Shown here: in pieces, positions 35,089-45,620 of the stretch
How the letters are laid out: each line of letters opens with the position of its first letter
Position numbering within the stretch: position 1 is the first letter of the stretch
Assembly: GCF_016758255.1 (NCBI RefSeq)
Contig: NZ_QYAD01000001.1
Span: 186,001 to 250,000, forward strand
Reading direction: 5' to 3'
Length of the DNA stretch: 64,000 nt
Source of the DNA: Leucobacter chromiireducens subsp. chromiireducens
GTDB taxonomy: Bacteria; Actinomycetota; Actinomycetes; Actinomycetales; Microbacteriaceae
Made by a program: the position numbers and the translations under genes
Notes under the pieces: generated by a model
The model's database searches: none
What the model was told of the DNA's origin: nothing
What the model saw: only the letters and a program-made list of their open reading frames with translations

Positions 35089-35412
35089 ATGATTCTTGCA
35101 TTCTCCGTCGCGCCGAGCGGCGTGGGCCCTGCCGGCCCCGCCATGAGCGAGACCGGCTCGGTTTCCGAGGCTGTTGCCGCCGCAATCCGGGTGGTGCGCG
35201 ACTCTGGTCTGCCGCACCGCACCTCCTCGATGTTCACCGAGATCGAGGGCGAGTGGGACGAGGTCTTTGACGTGGTGAAGCGCGCCACCGAGGCCGTGCT
35301 GCCGTTCGGTTCACGAGTGTCACTCGTGATGAAGGCCGACATTCGCCCGGGCTTCGAGGGCGAGCTCGACGGCAAGCTCGAGCGACTCGAGCGCGCGGTG
35401 GAGGGGGCCTAG
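35089..35412 (+). CDS. MTH1187/YkoF-type thiamine-binding protein
   Basis: This 107-residue protein of the MTH1187 (UPF0045/thiamine-BP) family has MILAFSVAPSG, SVSEAVAAAIRVVRDSGL, SSMFTEIEGEWDEVFDVVKRA and SLVMKADIRPG. Family members are small ferredoxin-like oligomers that bind thiamine or a derivative. AAAGGA precedes ATG 35089, which is better than the in-frame ATG at 35074. No TPP riboswitch elements are visible upstream. It ends 29 bp before the convergent reductase. Confidence 0.88.
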   Translation: MILAFSVAPSGVGPAGPAMSETGSVSEAVAAAIRVVRDSGLPHRTSSMFTEIEGEWDEVFDVVKRATEAVLPFGSRVSLVMKADIRPGFEGELDGKLERLERAVEGA

Positions 35413-35441
35413 CTCCAATCCACCGCAGGCTCCGTCGCGGC

Positions 35442-36464
35442 CTACGCCGCGGGCGCCACTCGGACGAGCATCTTGCCCGTGTTGGCGCCCCGCATCATGT
35501 CGAGGAACGCGTCGACCGTGTGCTCGATCCCGTCGACCACGGTCTCGTCGTAGGCAATGTTGCCCTGCGCGAACCACTCGGCCATGCGCCCCTGGAACTC
35601 GGGAGCAAGATGCCAGTGTGCGCCGATCGTGAAGCCCCGCAGCGTGAGGGCGCGAGTAATGAGGTTGGCCATGTTGTCGGGGCCGACGGGCTTTTCCGTG
35701 GTGTTGTAGCTCTCGATCGCCCCGCACAGCGCCGCGCGGCCGCCGTCGTTGAACGCGTCGAGCGCGGCCTCGAGGTGGCTGCCGCCCACGTTGTCGAAGA
35801 ACACGTCGATGCCGTCCGGGGCTGCCTCGGCGAGGAGCTCGCGCACATTGCCGCTCTTGTAGTTCAACGCCGCGTCGTACCCGTACTTCGAGGTGAGGAG
35901 CGCCACCTTTTCGTCGGATCCGGCCGAGCCGATGACGCGCTTCGCGCCGAGCAACTTTGCGATCTGACCCGCCGCGGTGCCGACCGCGCCCGCCGCGCCT
36001 GAGATGAACACGGTGTCCCCCTCCTGCATGTGTGCGATCTCGGTGAGCCCCACGTAGGCGGTGAGCCCGGTCATGCCGAGCACGTGCAGGTTGAGCGACA
36101 GGGGGACGCCCGGCAGCTCGGGGATCACGCGGAAGGTCTTCGCGTCACCCTGCGCCAGATCGCTCCAGCCGTGCTGGTGCAGCACGACCGCGCCGACCGG
36201 ATACTCCGCGACGGTGGACGCGGTGACGCGCCCCACGGCGCCGCCCGTGATGGTCTCACCCAGCGCGTAAGGGGCGACGTAGCTGCGCACGTCGTTCATG
36301 CGGCCGCGCATGTACGGATCGACCGAAATGTACTCGTTGCGCACGCGGATCTGGCCGGGCGCGAGCTCGGGCAGATCGTCGGTGACCGTGCGGAAGTTCT
36401 CCGCGCTCGGCCAGCCGGTGGGGCGGGACACGAGTTGGATTTGGGTGCGAGACGTGGTGCTCAT
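35442..36464 (-). CDS. zinc-independent MDR oxidoreductase (CurA/prostaglandin-reductase-like)
   Basis: This 340-residue NADP-dependent medium-chain reductase has N-terminal RPTGWPSAENFR, ISVDPYMRGRMND, ITGGAVGRV and MTGLTAYVGLTEIAHMQEGDTVFISGAAGAVGTAAGQIAKLLGAKRVIGSAGS (cofactor site). It lacks the catalytic zinc Cys/His set. Relatives reduce double bonds of enones or alkenals (CurA, leukotriene B4 dehydrogenase type). GAAAGG precedes ATG 36464. It sits behind a DUF1304 gene divergent from a TetR regulator. Confidence 0.9.
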   Translation of the reverse strand: MSTTSRTQIQLVSRPTGWPSAENFRTVTDDLPELAPGQIRVRNEYISVDPYMRGRMNDVRSYVAPYALGETITGGAVGRVTASTVAEYPVGAVVLHQHGWSDLAQGDAKTFRVIPELPGVPLSLNLHVLGMTGLTAYVGLTEIAHMQEGDTVFISGAAGAVGTAAGQIAKLLGAKRVIGSAGSDEKVALLTSKYGYDAALNYKSGNVRELLAEAAPDGIDVFFDNVGGSHLEAALDAFNDGGRAALCGAIESYNTTEKPVGPDNMANLITRALTLRGFTIGAHWHLAPEFQGRMAEWFAQGNIAYDETVVDGIEHTVDAFLDMMRGANTGKMLVRVAPAA

Positions 36465-36563
36465 GGGGCGGTGGCCTTTCGGGCTGGGGTTGGTGTGGTG
36501 CTGAAGCCGGTGTGGTGCTGGGAGCGTGGGCGGCGGCGCGACGTGTGGCGCGCGGCCGTCCGC

Positions 36564-36950
36564 CTAGAACGCGAAGCTCAGCGCGAGCGCGGCAACGCTG
36601 AAGAGCGGCAGCGCCCCCTGCTTGAACGCGGCGGCCCGCTTGTCTGGGCTGGAAAGCGCGAGCACGAGGGCCGCGGCGAGCATGGATCCCACTCCCGTGA
36701 ACACGAGCGTGAGGCCCACGGCCTGGTGTCCGAGTGCGGTGAGGAGCGCGCCGAGCAGCGCCGCCACGGCGAGAAAGAGGTTGTAGAACCCTTGATTGAA
36801 GGCGAGTTCGCGCGTGGCGTGCGCTTCCTCGGCGGTGATGCCAAAGACGGCGCGGGCGCGCGCTGAGGTCCACGCGATCGACTCGAGATAAAAAATGAAC
36901 ACGTGCAGCAGGGCGGCGGCCCCCGCGAGCACCAAACCGGTGATGAGCAT
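36564..36950 (-). CDS. DUF1304 membrane protein
   Basis: This 128-residue protein has four predicted transmembrane helices. The family-typical N-terminus (LLHVFIFYLESIAWTS) is followed by ELAFNQGFYNLFLAVAALLGALL. Function is unknown for DUF1304. GGAAGGGA precedes the ATG at 36950. The promoter region is shared with the divergent TetR gene, whose operator-like palindrome lies between them. It is probably co-transcribed with the reductase downstream (99 bp gap). Confidence 0.88.
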   Translation of the reverse strand: MLITGLVLAGAAALLHVFIFYLESIAWTSARARAVFGITAEEAHATRELAFNQGFYNLFLAVAALLGALLTALGHQAVGLTLVFTGVGSMLAAALVLALSSPDKRAAAFKQGALPLFSVAALALSFAF

Positions 36951-37002
36951 GCGCTGTCCCTTCCGCGCCGCGAGCGGATGCTCGAACGGCTTTCCGTAAC
37001 GA

Positions 37003-37026
37003 TCGTTCCAATATATACTGGAACGA
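37003..37026. promoter_or_regulatory. probable TetR operator overlapping a -10 box
   Basis: A 24-bp palindrome has perfect 8-bp arms TCGTTCCA/TGGAACGA around ATATATAC. A TATACT -10-like hexamer (37014-37019) lies inside it, so binding would block the tetR promoter and probably the divergent DUF1304 promoter. Confidence 0.7.
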
Positions 37027-37047
37027 CCATTCTGGAAAGGGGGAGCC

Positions 37048-37629
37048 GTGGCGAGAACTCCGAGCTTCGATCGTGCAACCGTGGTGCGCGCGGCGCGTGC
37101 CGTGTTCTGGCGCGACGGCTACGAGTCGGCCGCCGTCCCCCGACTGGAAGACGCCACGGGGCTCAGCCGCTCAAGCCTCTACGGCGCGTTCGGCTCGAAG
37201 CGGGGGCTCTTCGACGAGGTGGTGCAGAACTACCTCGACGAGGTGGTGCGCCCACGTCTCGCCCCGCTGCAGGCGGACGAGGTTGCCCCCACGGCACTGC
37301 GCGAGTACCTGCTCGGGCTGCGCGAAGCGTTCGCCAGCATCGACGCGATCGCGCCCGTCCCCGGCTGCCTGCTGATCAACACCGCCGCGGGCCCGGTGGG
37401 CGCAGACCCCGAGGTAGCGCGAGTTATTGCGGACTACCGGGCTGAGCTCCACGGGGCCCTGCGCCGCGGTGTGGCTGCGCAGCCGGGGCGCGATCCCGAG
37501 CAGATTGCGCAGCTTGCCACGGTCGTGACCGGCCTCGTCGTCTCGGCGTTCGCCCTGGTGCGCGTCGACCCGGATGCGGCGGGCGCGAGCCTCGACGCCG
37601 CGCTCCACGCGATCGAGCACCGCGGCTGA
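37048..37629 (+). CDS. TetR/AcrR-family regulator
   Basis: This 193-residue protein has an HTH at about residues 8-55 (VVRAARAVFWRDGYESAAVPRLEDATGLSRSSLYGAFGSKRGLF), typical of the YxaF/AcrR-like subgroup whose neighbours are often reductases. The C-terminal ligand domain includes PGCLLINTAAGP. GTG at 37048 follows GAAAGGGGGAG. It is divergent from the DUF1304-reductase pair across a palindrome, so it probably represses both directions. Confidence 0.92.
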   Translation: MARTPSFDRATVVRAARAVFWRDGYESAAVPRLEDATGLSRSSLYGAFGSKRGLFDEVVQNYLDEVVRPRLAPLQADEVAPTALREYLLGLREAFASIDAIAPVPGCLLINTAAGPVGADPEVARVIADYRAELHGALRRGVAAQPGRDPEQIAQLATVVTGLVVSAFALVRVDPDAAGASLDAALHAIEHRG

Positions 37630-37654
37630 CGCGGTGAGCTGAGCGGCGGCGTGA

Positions 37655-37660
37655 CAGACT
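37655..37660 (+). promoter_or_regulatory. candidate -10 box of a leaderless epimerase transcript
   Basis: CAGACT ends 6 nt before the GTG at 37667. No ribosome binding site is seen. A promoter this close to the tetR stop (37629) would give independent expression. Confidence 0.35.
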
Positions 37661-37666
37661 GTCCCC

Positions 37667-38557
37667 GTGAATGACGCAGTGACCGCGACGCAGCGGGACC
37701 GTGCCCCCGGGACAGCATCAGCTCGGGATCGCCCCGTGGAGCTTCGCGCCGGTGCGGCCCGGGCGACCGTTCTCCCGGGGTGGGGTGGCCGGCTCGCGAG
37801 CCTGAAGATCGACGGGCGAGAGGTGCTCGGCGCGGGAATCGTGGGCGGCGGCGCACCCGAATCGTGGTTCTCGGGCTGCTTTCCCATGGCACCCTTTGCG
37901 GGGAGGCTGACGGGCGACCGCGTCGTGTGGGCTGAGGAGGCGGTGGCACTGCCGCGGCCGGCCCCGCAGGTCGAGGCCGCGCACGGCACCGTGGATGCCG
38001 CGGCATGGACCGTGCGCGAGGCGACGCCTGAGCGAGCGCTCCTGCGCACCGAGCTTGCGGCGCCCTGGCCGTTCGGTGGCTGGGCGGAGCAGCGCATTAC
38101 GCTCCGCGACGACGCGATCGAGCTCGTGCTGCGATGTGGCAATGACGAGCGCGAGATGCCGGTGTCGCTCGGGTACCACCCGTGGTTTCGGCGTGAAGTT
38201 GGGGGCGTGGTTGCCGAGCTGCGCTTCGCGCCCGAGGCGCGCTTCGCGGAGATCGGCCCTGGGCTGTTCGCCCAGCCGGTTGCGGGGGCGGATGCCGGGC
38301 CAGGCGATGGTGCCCGGGACCACTCGTACCTGCACGCGGGAGACCCGGTGATCGCGTGGGGTGACCTCGAACTCACGCTGCGCTCCTCGCACGATGTATG
38401 GCATGTGTTTGATGGGCAGCGGCCGGCGTTCTGCGTGGAGCCGCTCACCGCGGCGCCGGATGGCCTGCAGCCCGATCGCACCTGGGCGGTGGGGCCGGGG
38501 GTGGTTGCAGAGCTGCGCTTCGAGCTGAGCTGGGCCGTGAGGCCAACTGAGGTGTGA
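37667..38557 (+). CDS. aldose 1-epimerase-like protein
   Basis: This 296-residue protein has a galactose-mutarotase-like beta-sandwich: LPGWGGRLASLKIDGREVL, a CFPMAPFAGRL segment, AAHGTVDAAAW (first catalytic His), SLGYHPWF (second His) and FCVEPLTAAPDGL (probable catalytic Glu). It probably interconverts sugar anomers in the cytosol. It stands just upstream of the FCD-regulated catabolic block and might serve it, but it has its own -10-like box and a weak hairpin follows it. Confidence 0.85.
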   Translation: MNDAVTATQRDRAPGTASARDRPVELRAGAARATVLPGWGGRLASLKIDGREVLGAGIVGGGAPESWFSGCFPMAPFAGRLTGDRVVWAEEAVALPRPAPQVEAAHGTVDAAAWTVREATPERALLRTELAAPWPFGGWAEQRITLRDDAIELVLRCGNDEREMPVSLGYHPWFRREVGGVVAELRFAPEARFAEIGPGLFAQPVAGADAGPGDGARDHSYLHAGDPVIAWGDLELTLRSSHDVWHVFDGQRPAFCVEPLTAAPDGLQPDRTWAVGPGVVAELRFELSWAVRPTEV

Positions 38558-38574
38558 ACTGAGCTGGGCTCAGT
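38558..38574 (+). terminator. weak hairpin after the epimerase gene
   Basis: ACTGAGC-TGG-GCTCAGT, a 7-bp stem with a 3-nt loop, starts right after the stop codon. There is no T-run. Confidence 0.35.
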
Positions 38575-38597
38575 GCCGAGCCGCTGCTCGGGACGTT

Positions 38598-38605
38598 GCT
38601 ATAGC
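38598..38605. promoter_or_regulatory. FCD-regulator operator, autoregulatory site
   Basis: GCTATAGC (flanks TT...GA) lies upstream of a TAGGCT -10-like box (38613-38618) in front of the FCD regulator. The same palindrome recurs at 40467, 51164 and 51215, always in promoters of this block. Confidence 0.6.
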
Positions 38606-38612
38606 GATGGGG

Positions 38613-38618
38613 TAGGCT
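38613..38618 (+). promoter_or_regulatory. candidate -10 box for the FCD regulator
   Basis: TAGGCT lies 7 bp after the GCTATAGC operator. Transcription from here would leave a leader of about 65 nt before ATG 38691. Confidence 0.35.
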
Positions 38619-38690
38619 GGTTGCTCGGGCTGCGCGTCCTGTGACCCGCCACCCCTGGGATGGTCACTGTTGACCCACGATTGGACCTAC

Positions 38691-39362
38691 ATGTCGCTGA
38701 GCAATCTGAAGAGTTCGAGTATCTCGGACACGGTGACCACCGAGTTGCGCGAGGCGATCCTCGCCGGCGACTTCGAACCCGGTGCGCGCCTCGTCGAGCG
38801 GCACCTTGCCGAGCAATTGGGCGTCAGCCACATCCCCGTGCGTGAGGCGCTCGCCCGCCTTACGGAGGAGGGGCTCGTCGAGCGCGAGCCGCGCCGTGGT
38901 GCGCGCGTTGCCGAGCTGGGCGAAACCGAGCTCGAGGAGGTGTCGAGCCTGCGCTCGGTGCTCGAGCGCTTCGTGGTGGAGCGGGTGCAGGCGCGCTGGC
39001 AGCCGGAGCACGAGGCCGAGCTCCGGGCGATTGTGGATCGCATGGGTGAGGCAGCCGCGGCGGGTGACGTCGATCTGCTCTTCACGCAGGATCGTCGGTT
39101 CCATGAGGCGCTCTGGACGCTTGCCGAGCACTCGGTGCTGGCGGACATCGCCTCGCAGCTACGCGGCCGCATCAACAGCTTCCTGAAGGCCGCGAACGCG
39201 GCACTGGCGCGCGACGAGCTTGAGCGCCACGTACAGGCGCACGCCGACCTCATTACGGCGATCGCGAGCGGCGACCTGGCTCGCGCGCAGGAGTCGATGA
39301 CGCAGCACATCGAGGACGCGGTGACGCGCGTCTCCGCCACCGGCCGAGACGACGCGAGCTAA
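38691..39362 (+). CDS. GntR-family regulator with FCD domain
   Basis: This 223-residue protein has an N-terminal winged helix (SISDTVTTELREAILAGDFEPGARLVERHLAEQLGVSHIPVREAL), then an FCD effector domain. The usual metal-site residues are visible: Asp/His in TQDRRFHEALW and His in ERHVQAHADLI. FCD regulators respond to sugar acids, organic acids or similar small molecules. ATG 38691 is chosen as the shortest start that keeps the whole DNA-binding domain; TTG 38670 is possible. The nearby GCTATAGC sites suggest that it controls itself and the genes to 53.1 kb. Confidence 0.9.
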   Translation: MSLSNLKSSSISDTVTTELREAILAGDFEPGARLVERHLAEQLGVSHIPVREALARLTEEGLVEREPRRGARVAELGETELEEVSSLRSVLERFVVERVQARWQPEHEAELRAIVDRMGEAAAAGDVDLLFTQDRRFHEALWTLAEHSVLADIASQLRGRINSFLKAANAALARDELERHVQAHADLITAIASGDLARAQESMTQHIEDAVTRVSATGRDDAS

Positions 39363-39364
39363 CC

Positions 39365-40249
39365 GTGCGCGCCGTCTGGCCCGCCGGGGCGGAGGCCACG
39401 GCGAGCGATCTGGCGGGCCCGCGCGGCCTGCAACTTCCCGAGTCGCCACGGGTGTCCGCTGACGGGCGCACGCTCTGGTTTGTGGACATCACGGCGCAGC
39501 AGCTCTGGCGCGTGCCGATTGCGCGGCTGCACGATCGCGCGGCCTACGAGTCGCGGGAGCTGCTCGGCGAGCCCGGCTTCGTCGCGCCCGACGCTCACGC
39601 CGATGGGATCGTAACCGTGGGCCTGCCGGATGGTCTGTACCGCTTCGACTGGGTGAGCGGCGAGCTGCAGCTCGCGCGCGCGTTGCCCGCGGCCGAAGTG
39701 CCGGTGCGCATCAACGATGGGGCGGTGGCGGCCGACGGCGCGGTGTGGTTCGGCACGATGAATCTGCGTGCGGAAGATCCCCCAGCCGGCGTGCTCTATC
39801 GCGCCGCGGGCGGTGAGGTGGCCGCGCTCGACGCGCCGGTCGCCTGTTGGAACGGGATCGGCTGGCGCCCGGACGGTGGCGAGACGTACGTCACGGACAC
39901 CCTTGGCGGCGAGATCCGTCGCTACTCCGCGCACGGGGAGCCGCTCGGCCGATTCCCCGTGCCCGGCGCGGACAGTAGCGTGCTGCCCGACGGCCTGATC
40001 GTTGACGACAGTGGTGCCCTGTGGAGCGCGATGTGGGGCGGCGGTGCGGTGCTGCGGCTCCGTGATGGGCGTGCGGTGGGCGCGATTCGCGTACCCGGTG
40101 CGCGGCCGAGCGCCCTCGCCGAGCTGCCAGACGGCGGGCTGGTGATCACTCGCGCAGCGGACGATGCGGGCGATGGCGCACTCGCCGTCGTCTCTGCCGC
40201 CGACGTGGCCCGCGTGCGCGCGGCGGAGGGTGCTCCGGCGTCACGCTGA
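39365..40249 (+). CDS. SMP-30/gluconolactonase-family lactonase
   Basis: This 294-residue six-bladed propeller has the metal ligands of the SMP-30 family visible: Glu in LPESPRVS, Asn in VRINDGAVAADG, Asn in CWNGIGWRPDG and Asp in LPDGLIVDDSG. It probably hydrolyses a sugar lactone to the acid. It starts with GTG three bases after the FCD stop, so the two are translated together. It would take the second step of a non-phosphorylative sugar oxidation pathway with the SDR and dehydratase encoded downstream. Confidence 0.9.
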   Translation: MRAVWPAGAEATASDLAGPRGLQLPESPRVSADGRTLWFVDITAQQLWRVPIARLHDRAAYESRELLGEPGFVAPDAHADGIVTVGLPDGLYRFDWVSGELQLARALPAAEVPVRINDGAVAADGAVWFGTMNLRAEDPPAGVLYRAAGGEVAALDAPVACWNGIGWRPDGGETYVTDTLGGEIRRYSAHGEPLGRFPVPGADSSVLPDGLIVDDSGALWSAMWGGGAVLRLRDGRAVGAIRVPGARPSALAELPDGGLVITRAADDAGDGALAVVSAADVARVRAAEGAPASR

Positions 40250-40379
40250 GGGCGTAGACCGTCCGTGGAGAGAGCGGCATGCGCGGCGCGGTTCGCGGGG
40301 CGCGCCTCGGGAGCGGCGGTCGGTGAGAAGCGGTGCGGCGCCCCGCGATCCCGCGCTGCTGGGGTGTTCATTCCGTGCT

Positions 40380-40400
40380 CACTCCGCCGCCGGCGGAGTG
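40380..40400 (+). terminator. hairpin downstream of the lactonase gene
   Basis: CACTCCGCC-GCC-GGCGGAGTG, a perfect 9-bp stem with a 3-nt loop, lies 130 bp after the lactonase stop and before the next promoter. No T-run follows. The rest of 40250-40440 shows no gene. Confidence 0.45.
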
Positions 40401-40440
40401 CCGGTGTCGTCTCCCTCGGCTCGCGGAATGTGGCCGCAGA

Positions 40441-40469
40441 TAGACACCGGAGCGCTTATGCTAGATACT
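40441..40469 (+). promoter_or_regulatory. probable promoter of the ABC transporter/catabolic operon
   Basis: TAGACA (40441-40446), a 17-bp spacer and GATACT (40464-40469) precede the operon. The -10 overlaps the operator at 40460-40474. Confidence 0.5.
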
Positions 40470-40474
40470 ATAGC
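40460..40474. promoter_or_regulatory. FCD-regulator operator in the transporter operon promoter
   Basis: GCTAGATACTATAGC shares 14 of 15 bases with 51208-51222. It contains ACTATAGC, one base from the GCTATAGC core, and overlaps the likely -10. Confidence 0.6.
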
Positions 40475-40516
40475 GACGGCATGCAGTTGAGTGCCGGCCA
40501 TCATCTTGGAGGAACA

Positions 40517-42067
40517 ATGTTGTTGCGAAAGAAGCTCGCGACGGGCGCCCTGGCCCTCGCCACCCTGTTTACCCTGACCTCCTGTGCCGGCACTGGCGGC
40601 GGCACGCTCGGTTCAGGCTCGGGAGGCGGCGACGCCCCCACGAAGATCACGGTTGCTGCGGCGCAGGGTATCCCGCAGCTGAACCCCGCGATCCGCACCT
40701 TTGCGTGGGAGGAAGTGCTCTTCCCGCTGCTGTGGAACGGGCTCACCGAGACGAGCGAGAGCGGCGAAATCGAGGGCGACCTGGCCGAGGAGTGGAAGGT
40801 CAGCGACGACCAGAAGACCTGGACCTTCACGCTGCGCGACGGCGTCACCTTCTCGAACGGCAAGGCGCTCACCGCCGACGATGTCGTCGCGTCGTTTGAG
40901 TACTACCTCGCACCCGAGACCTCCACGCAGGAGAAGACGAAGATCGAGGCCATCACGAGCGTGAAAGCCGTCGACGAGCGCACCGTCGAGTTCCAGCTCG
41001 ACGCCCCCACCGCAACCTTCCCCGCGGGCATCGTGTGGGTCAAGGTGATGGATATGGACTCGCTCGACCAGATCGACAAGGAACCGATCGGCACCGGGCC
41101 GTACACGGTGAAGGCGTTCACGCCCGACAACTCCGTCACGCTCGTGCGCAACGACGATTACTTCGGTGACGCGCCCGCGCTCGAGACGATCACTATCGAG
41201 AAGGCCGCCGAGTCGACCGCGGCCGTGACCGGCCTGCGCTCCGGCGACATCGACGTGCTGTGGTCGGTGCCGCAGGGCGACGTCGCACAGTTCGAGGGGG
41301 ACAGCGCGATCGAGCTCGTGCGCCCGGAGAACCCGAGCCAGTGGCCGAGCTGGGAGATGGACACCACCTCCGCGCCCTTCAACGACGTGCGCGCACGCCA
41401 GGCGCTCGCCTACGCGATCGACCGCGACGCGATCCTCGAGGCCGCGTACGCGGATCAGGGCCATCTCGCGCCCACGAACAACGCGCTGGGCGAGAACAAC
41501 CCCTGGTACGGCGGCAAGCTCGCCGACTACAGCTACGACCTCGACAAGGCGAAGGAGCTCTTCGCCGCCGCGGGCGTGACCGAGGGCACGACGCTCACCT
41601 GGTGGGGCGTGGCCGGCCAGTACCCCGAGTGGAACACGAGCGCCGAGATTCTGCAGGCCAGCCTGAAGGAAATCGGCATCACGCTGAAGATCGAGAACAA
41701 CGACATCGGAACGTGGGTCGAGAAGTTCTACCCCGCGGGCAAGAACTACCCCGCGACGATCGTGCCGAACTTCCAGTCGACGCCGCCGGAGCCCGCCTAC
41801 TCGCTGAACTTCTACCGCGAGGGCCGCTGCGAGTGCAACTGGTCGAACGACGACTTCGAGAGCGCGTTTGACGCGGCCGTTGGTGAGCCCGACGAGGCCG
41901 CCCGCAAGACCAAGTGGGGCGAGGTGCAGAGCATCATCAACCGCGAGGTGCCGCTCATCGTTCCGATCCAGGCCACCGTGGTGACCGCGACCAACAGCTC
42001 GCTTGACGGCGTGTGGGTCGAGGGCGGCGGCCAGCTCCACCTCGAGAACGCCGGCTTCAAGGGATAA
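40517..42067 (+). CDS. Dpp/Opp-type ABC substrate-binding lipoprotein
   Basis: This 516-residue SBP_bac_5 protein has a signal peptide with lipobox LTSC after FTLTS, then ITVAAAQGIPQLNPAIRTFAWEE, a DLAEEWKVSDDQKTWTFTLRDGVTFSNG block and AYAIDRDAILEAAY. These proteins bind oligopeptides, but several actinobacterial members import sugars or glycosides. A strong GGAGGAA precedes ATG 40517. It is the first gene of the operon driven from 40441. Catabolic genes downstream favour a sugar-like or sugar-acid conjugate ligand, which is inference. Confidence 0.92.
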   Translation: MLLRKKLATGALALATLFTLTSCAGTGGGTLGSGSGGGDAPTKITVAAAQGIPQLNPAIRTFAWEEVLFPLLWNGLTETSESGEIEGDLAEEWKVSDDQKTWTFTLRDGVTFSNGKALTADDVVASFEYYLAPETSTQEKTKIEAITSVKAVDERTVEFQLDAPTATFPAGIVWVKVMDMDSLDQIDKEPIGTGPYTVKAFTPDNSVTLVRNDDYFGDAPALETITIEKAAESTAAVTGLRSGDIDVLWSVPQGDVAQFEGDSAIELVRPENPSQWPSWEMDTTSAPFNDVRARQALAYAIDRDAILEAAYADQGHLAPTNNALGENNPWYGGKLADYSYDLDKAKELFAAAGVTEGTTLTWWGVAGQYPEWNTSAEILQASLKEIGITLKIENNDIGTWVEKFYPAGKNYPATIVPNFQSTPPEPAYSLNFYREGRCECNWSNDDFESAFDAAVGEPDEAARKTKWGEVQSIINREVPLIVPIQATVVTATNSSLDGVWVEGGGQLHLENAGFKG

Positions 42068-42068
42068 C

Positions 42069-43031
42069 GTGACCAGATTCATCCTTCGGCGGGTGGCGAT
42101 CAGCATCGTGATGCTGATCGCCACCTCGCTCCTCGTCTTCATCGTCCTCCGGCTGCTGCCGGGCGACCCGGTGATCACCCGCCTCGGCTCCACCCCCGGA
42201 GTCGACGCGGAGATGATCGAGCGGCTTCGCGCCGAAGCGGGGCTCGACGCCCCGATCTGGCAGCAGTACCTGAACTGGGTGGGCGGCATGTTCCGCGGCG
42301 ACTTCGGTCAGTCCTACTTCAACCAGTTCTCCGTGAACGAGCTCATCGCACAGCGGCTTCCCGCCACGCTCGAGCTCACCGTGATCGCGGTGCTCCTCGC
42401 GCTCGTGATCGCCGTGCCCACCGCAGTGTTTGCGTCCCTCAAGCCGCTCGGCTGGCTCGACCGCGTGCTCACCGCAATCTCAACAGCCGGAATGGCGCTG
42501 CCGCAGTTCTTGATCGGCATCGTGCTCATCGTCGTGTTCGCGGTGACGCTGCGCTGGCTGCCGGCGCGCGGCTACGTGCCCTTCTCGGAGGACCCGGCGC
42601 TCAACATCGTGGGGATGATCCTCCCCTCGGTGACGCTCGCGCTCGCCTCCGCGCCGCTGCTCATCCGCTTCCTCCGCGCCTCGATGATCGAAACGCTTGC
42701 CGCGCCCTTCATTCGCACCGCGCGCGGCAAGGGCGTGGACCGGGCGGGCGTCGTCGTGGGGCACGCGCTCCGCAACGCGCTCATCCCGGGGCTCACCATG
42801 CTCGGCCTGATCGTCGGCTACACGCTCGGCGGCGTGGTGATCATCGAGTACGTGTTCGGCATCCCCGGGCTCGGCTCGCTGGCCATCGACTCCGTGTTCA
42901 AGCGCGACTACGCCGTGCTGCAGTCGGTCGTGCTCCTCATCAGCGCAATGTTTATCTTGACCTCGCTGATCGTTGACCTCCTGTACGGGGTCCTGGATCC
43001 GCGCCTGCGAGTGGGGAAGAACCGTGGCTAA
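42069..43031 (+). CDS. Dpp/Opp-type ABC permease (DppB-like)
   Basis: This 320-residue protein has six transmembrane helices. The N-terminal RFILRRVAISIVMLIATSLLVFIVLRLLPGDP and the coupling loop FIRTARGKGVDRAGVVVGHALRNALIPGLTMLG are typical of DppB/OppB. GTG 42069 starts two bases after the binding-protein stop and overlaps AAGGGAT upstream. It pairs with the DppC-like permease, overlapping it by 8 bp. Confidence 0.93.
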   Translation: MTRFILRRVAISIVMLIATSLLVFIVLRLLPGDPVITRLGSTPGVDAEMIERLRAEAGLDAPIWQQYLNWVGGMFRGDFGQSYFNQFSVNELIAQRLPATLELTVIAVLLALVIAVPTAVFASLKPLGWLDRVLTAISTAGMALPQFLIGIVLIVVFAVTLRWLPARGYVPFSEDPALNIVGMILPSVTLALASAPLLIRFLRASMIETLAAPFIRTARGKGVDRAGVVVGHALRNALIPGLTMLGLIVGYTLGGVVIIEYVFGIPGLGSLAIDSVFKRDYAVLQSVVLLISAMFILTSLIVDLLYGVLDPRLRVGKNRG

Positions 43032-43889
43032 TCTCACCACCCAGAAGCTCCTCCTGCCCATCATGCGCCGGGGCGGTGCGCTGCGCCGCACGCCGTGGCA
43101 GACGTGGGTGGCCGTCGGCGTGCTCGGCGTGATCGCCCTCGCGTGCATCGCCGCACCGCTCGTCGCCCCGTACGACCCGACTGCGCAGTCGTCCGACCGC
43201 TTCGCCGGCATGAGCGCGGCGCACTGGTTCGGCACCGACGAGCTGGGCCGCGACCTGCTCAGCCGTGTGTTGCACGGCGGACAGCTGACCCTCTTCATCG
43301 TGCTCGGCGCCACCGGGGTGGCCATGGTCATCGGCACGATCTGGGGCATGGCCGCCGCCTTCCTGCGCGGCTGGCTCGACGAGGTGCTCATGCGCCTCGC
43401 CGACACGGTCATGGCGATCCCGCAGATGCTCTTCGCCCTCGTGTTCATTTCGGCGTTCGGCGCGACCCCGGTGAAGCTCGCCCTGATTATCGGCGTGCTG
43501 CTCACTCCCACCACGGCCCGCCTCGTGCGCTCCTCGGTACTGGGCGAGATTCAGGCCGACTATTTCACCGCCGCCGTCTCGTATGGTGCGTCGAAGGGGC
43601 GCCTCCTCACTCGCGAGGTGCTGCCGAATGTGGCGGGACCGATCACGGTGCAGGCTGCGATCAACGCGGCCAACGCGCTCCTCCTCGAGGCGTCGATGAG
43701 CTTCGTCGGACTGGGGATCCAGCCGCCCGAGGCCACCTGGGGCACGCTCGTGCAGCAGGGGTATCAGAAGATGTACCAGTCGACCGGCTACGTGCTCTTC
43801 CCCGCCCTGTTCATCTTCATCACTATCTGGATGCTCAACCTGCTGGCGGACCAGCTGGGTGAGACCGCGCAATCGAAGGGACGGAAGTG

Positions 43890-43890
<1 letters not shown>
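43024..43890 (+). CDS. Dpp/Opp-type ABC permease (DppC-like)
   Basis: This 288-residue protein has an N-terminal helix and a five-helix core. Motifs are FGTDELGRDLLSRVLHGGQ, YFTAAVSYGASKGRLLTREVLPNVAGPI and MSFVGLGIQPPEATWGTLVQQG, characteristic of DppC/OppC. GTG 43024 lies inside the end of the previous gene. The stop overlaps the ATPase start (TGATG). Confidence 0.93.

Positions 43891-45616
<1,726 letters not shown>

Positions 45617-45620
<4 letters not shown>

Noticed and set aside
33817..35217. 466-codon open frame opposite the DHA2 exporter
   Set aside because: His/Asp/Glu/Arg-rich low-complexity product, antisense to a clear membrane protein.
38660..38845. alternative small gene starting at ATG 38660
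   Set aside because: It overlaps the FCD regulator's DNA-binding domain in another frame and has no family resemblance.
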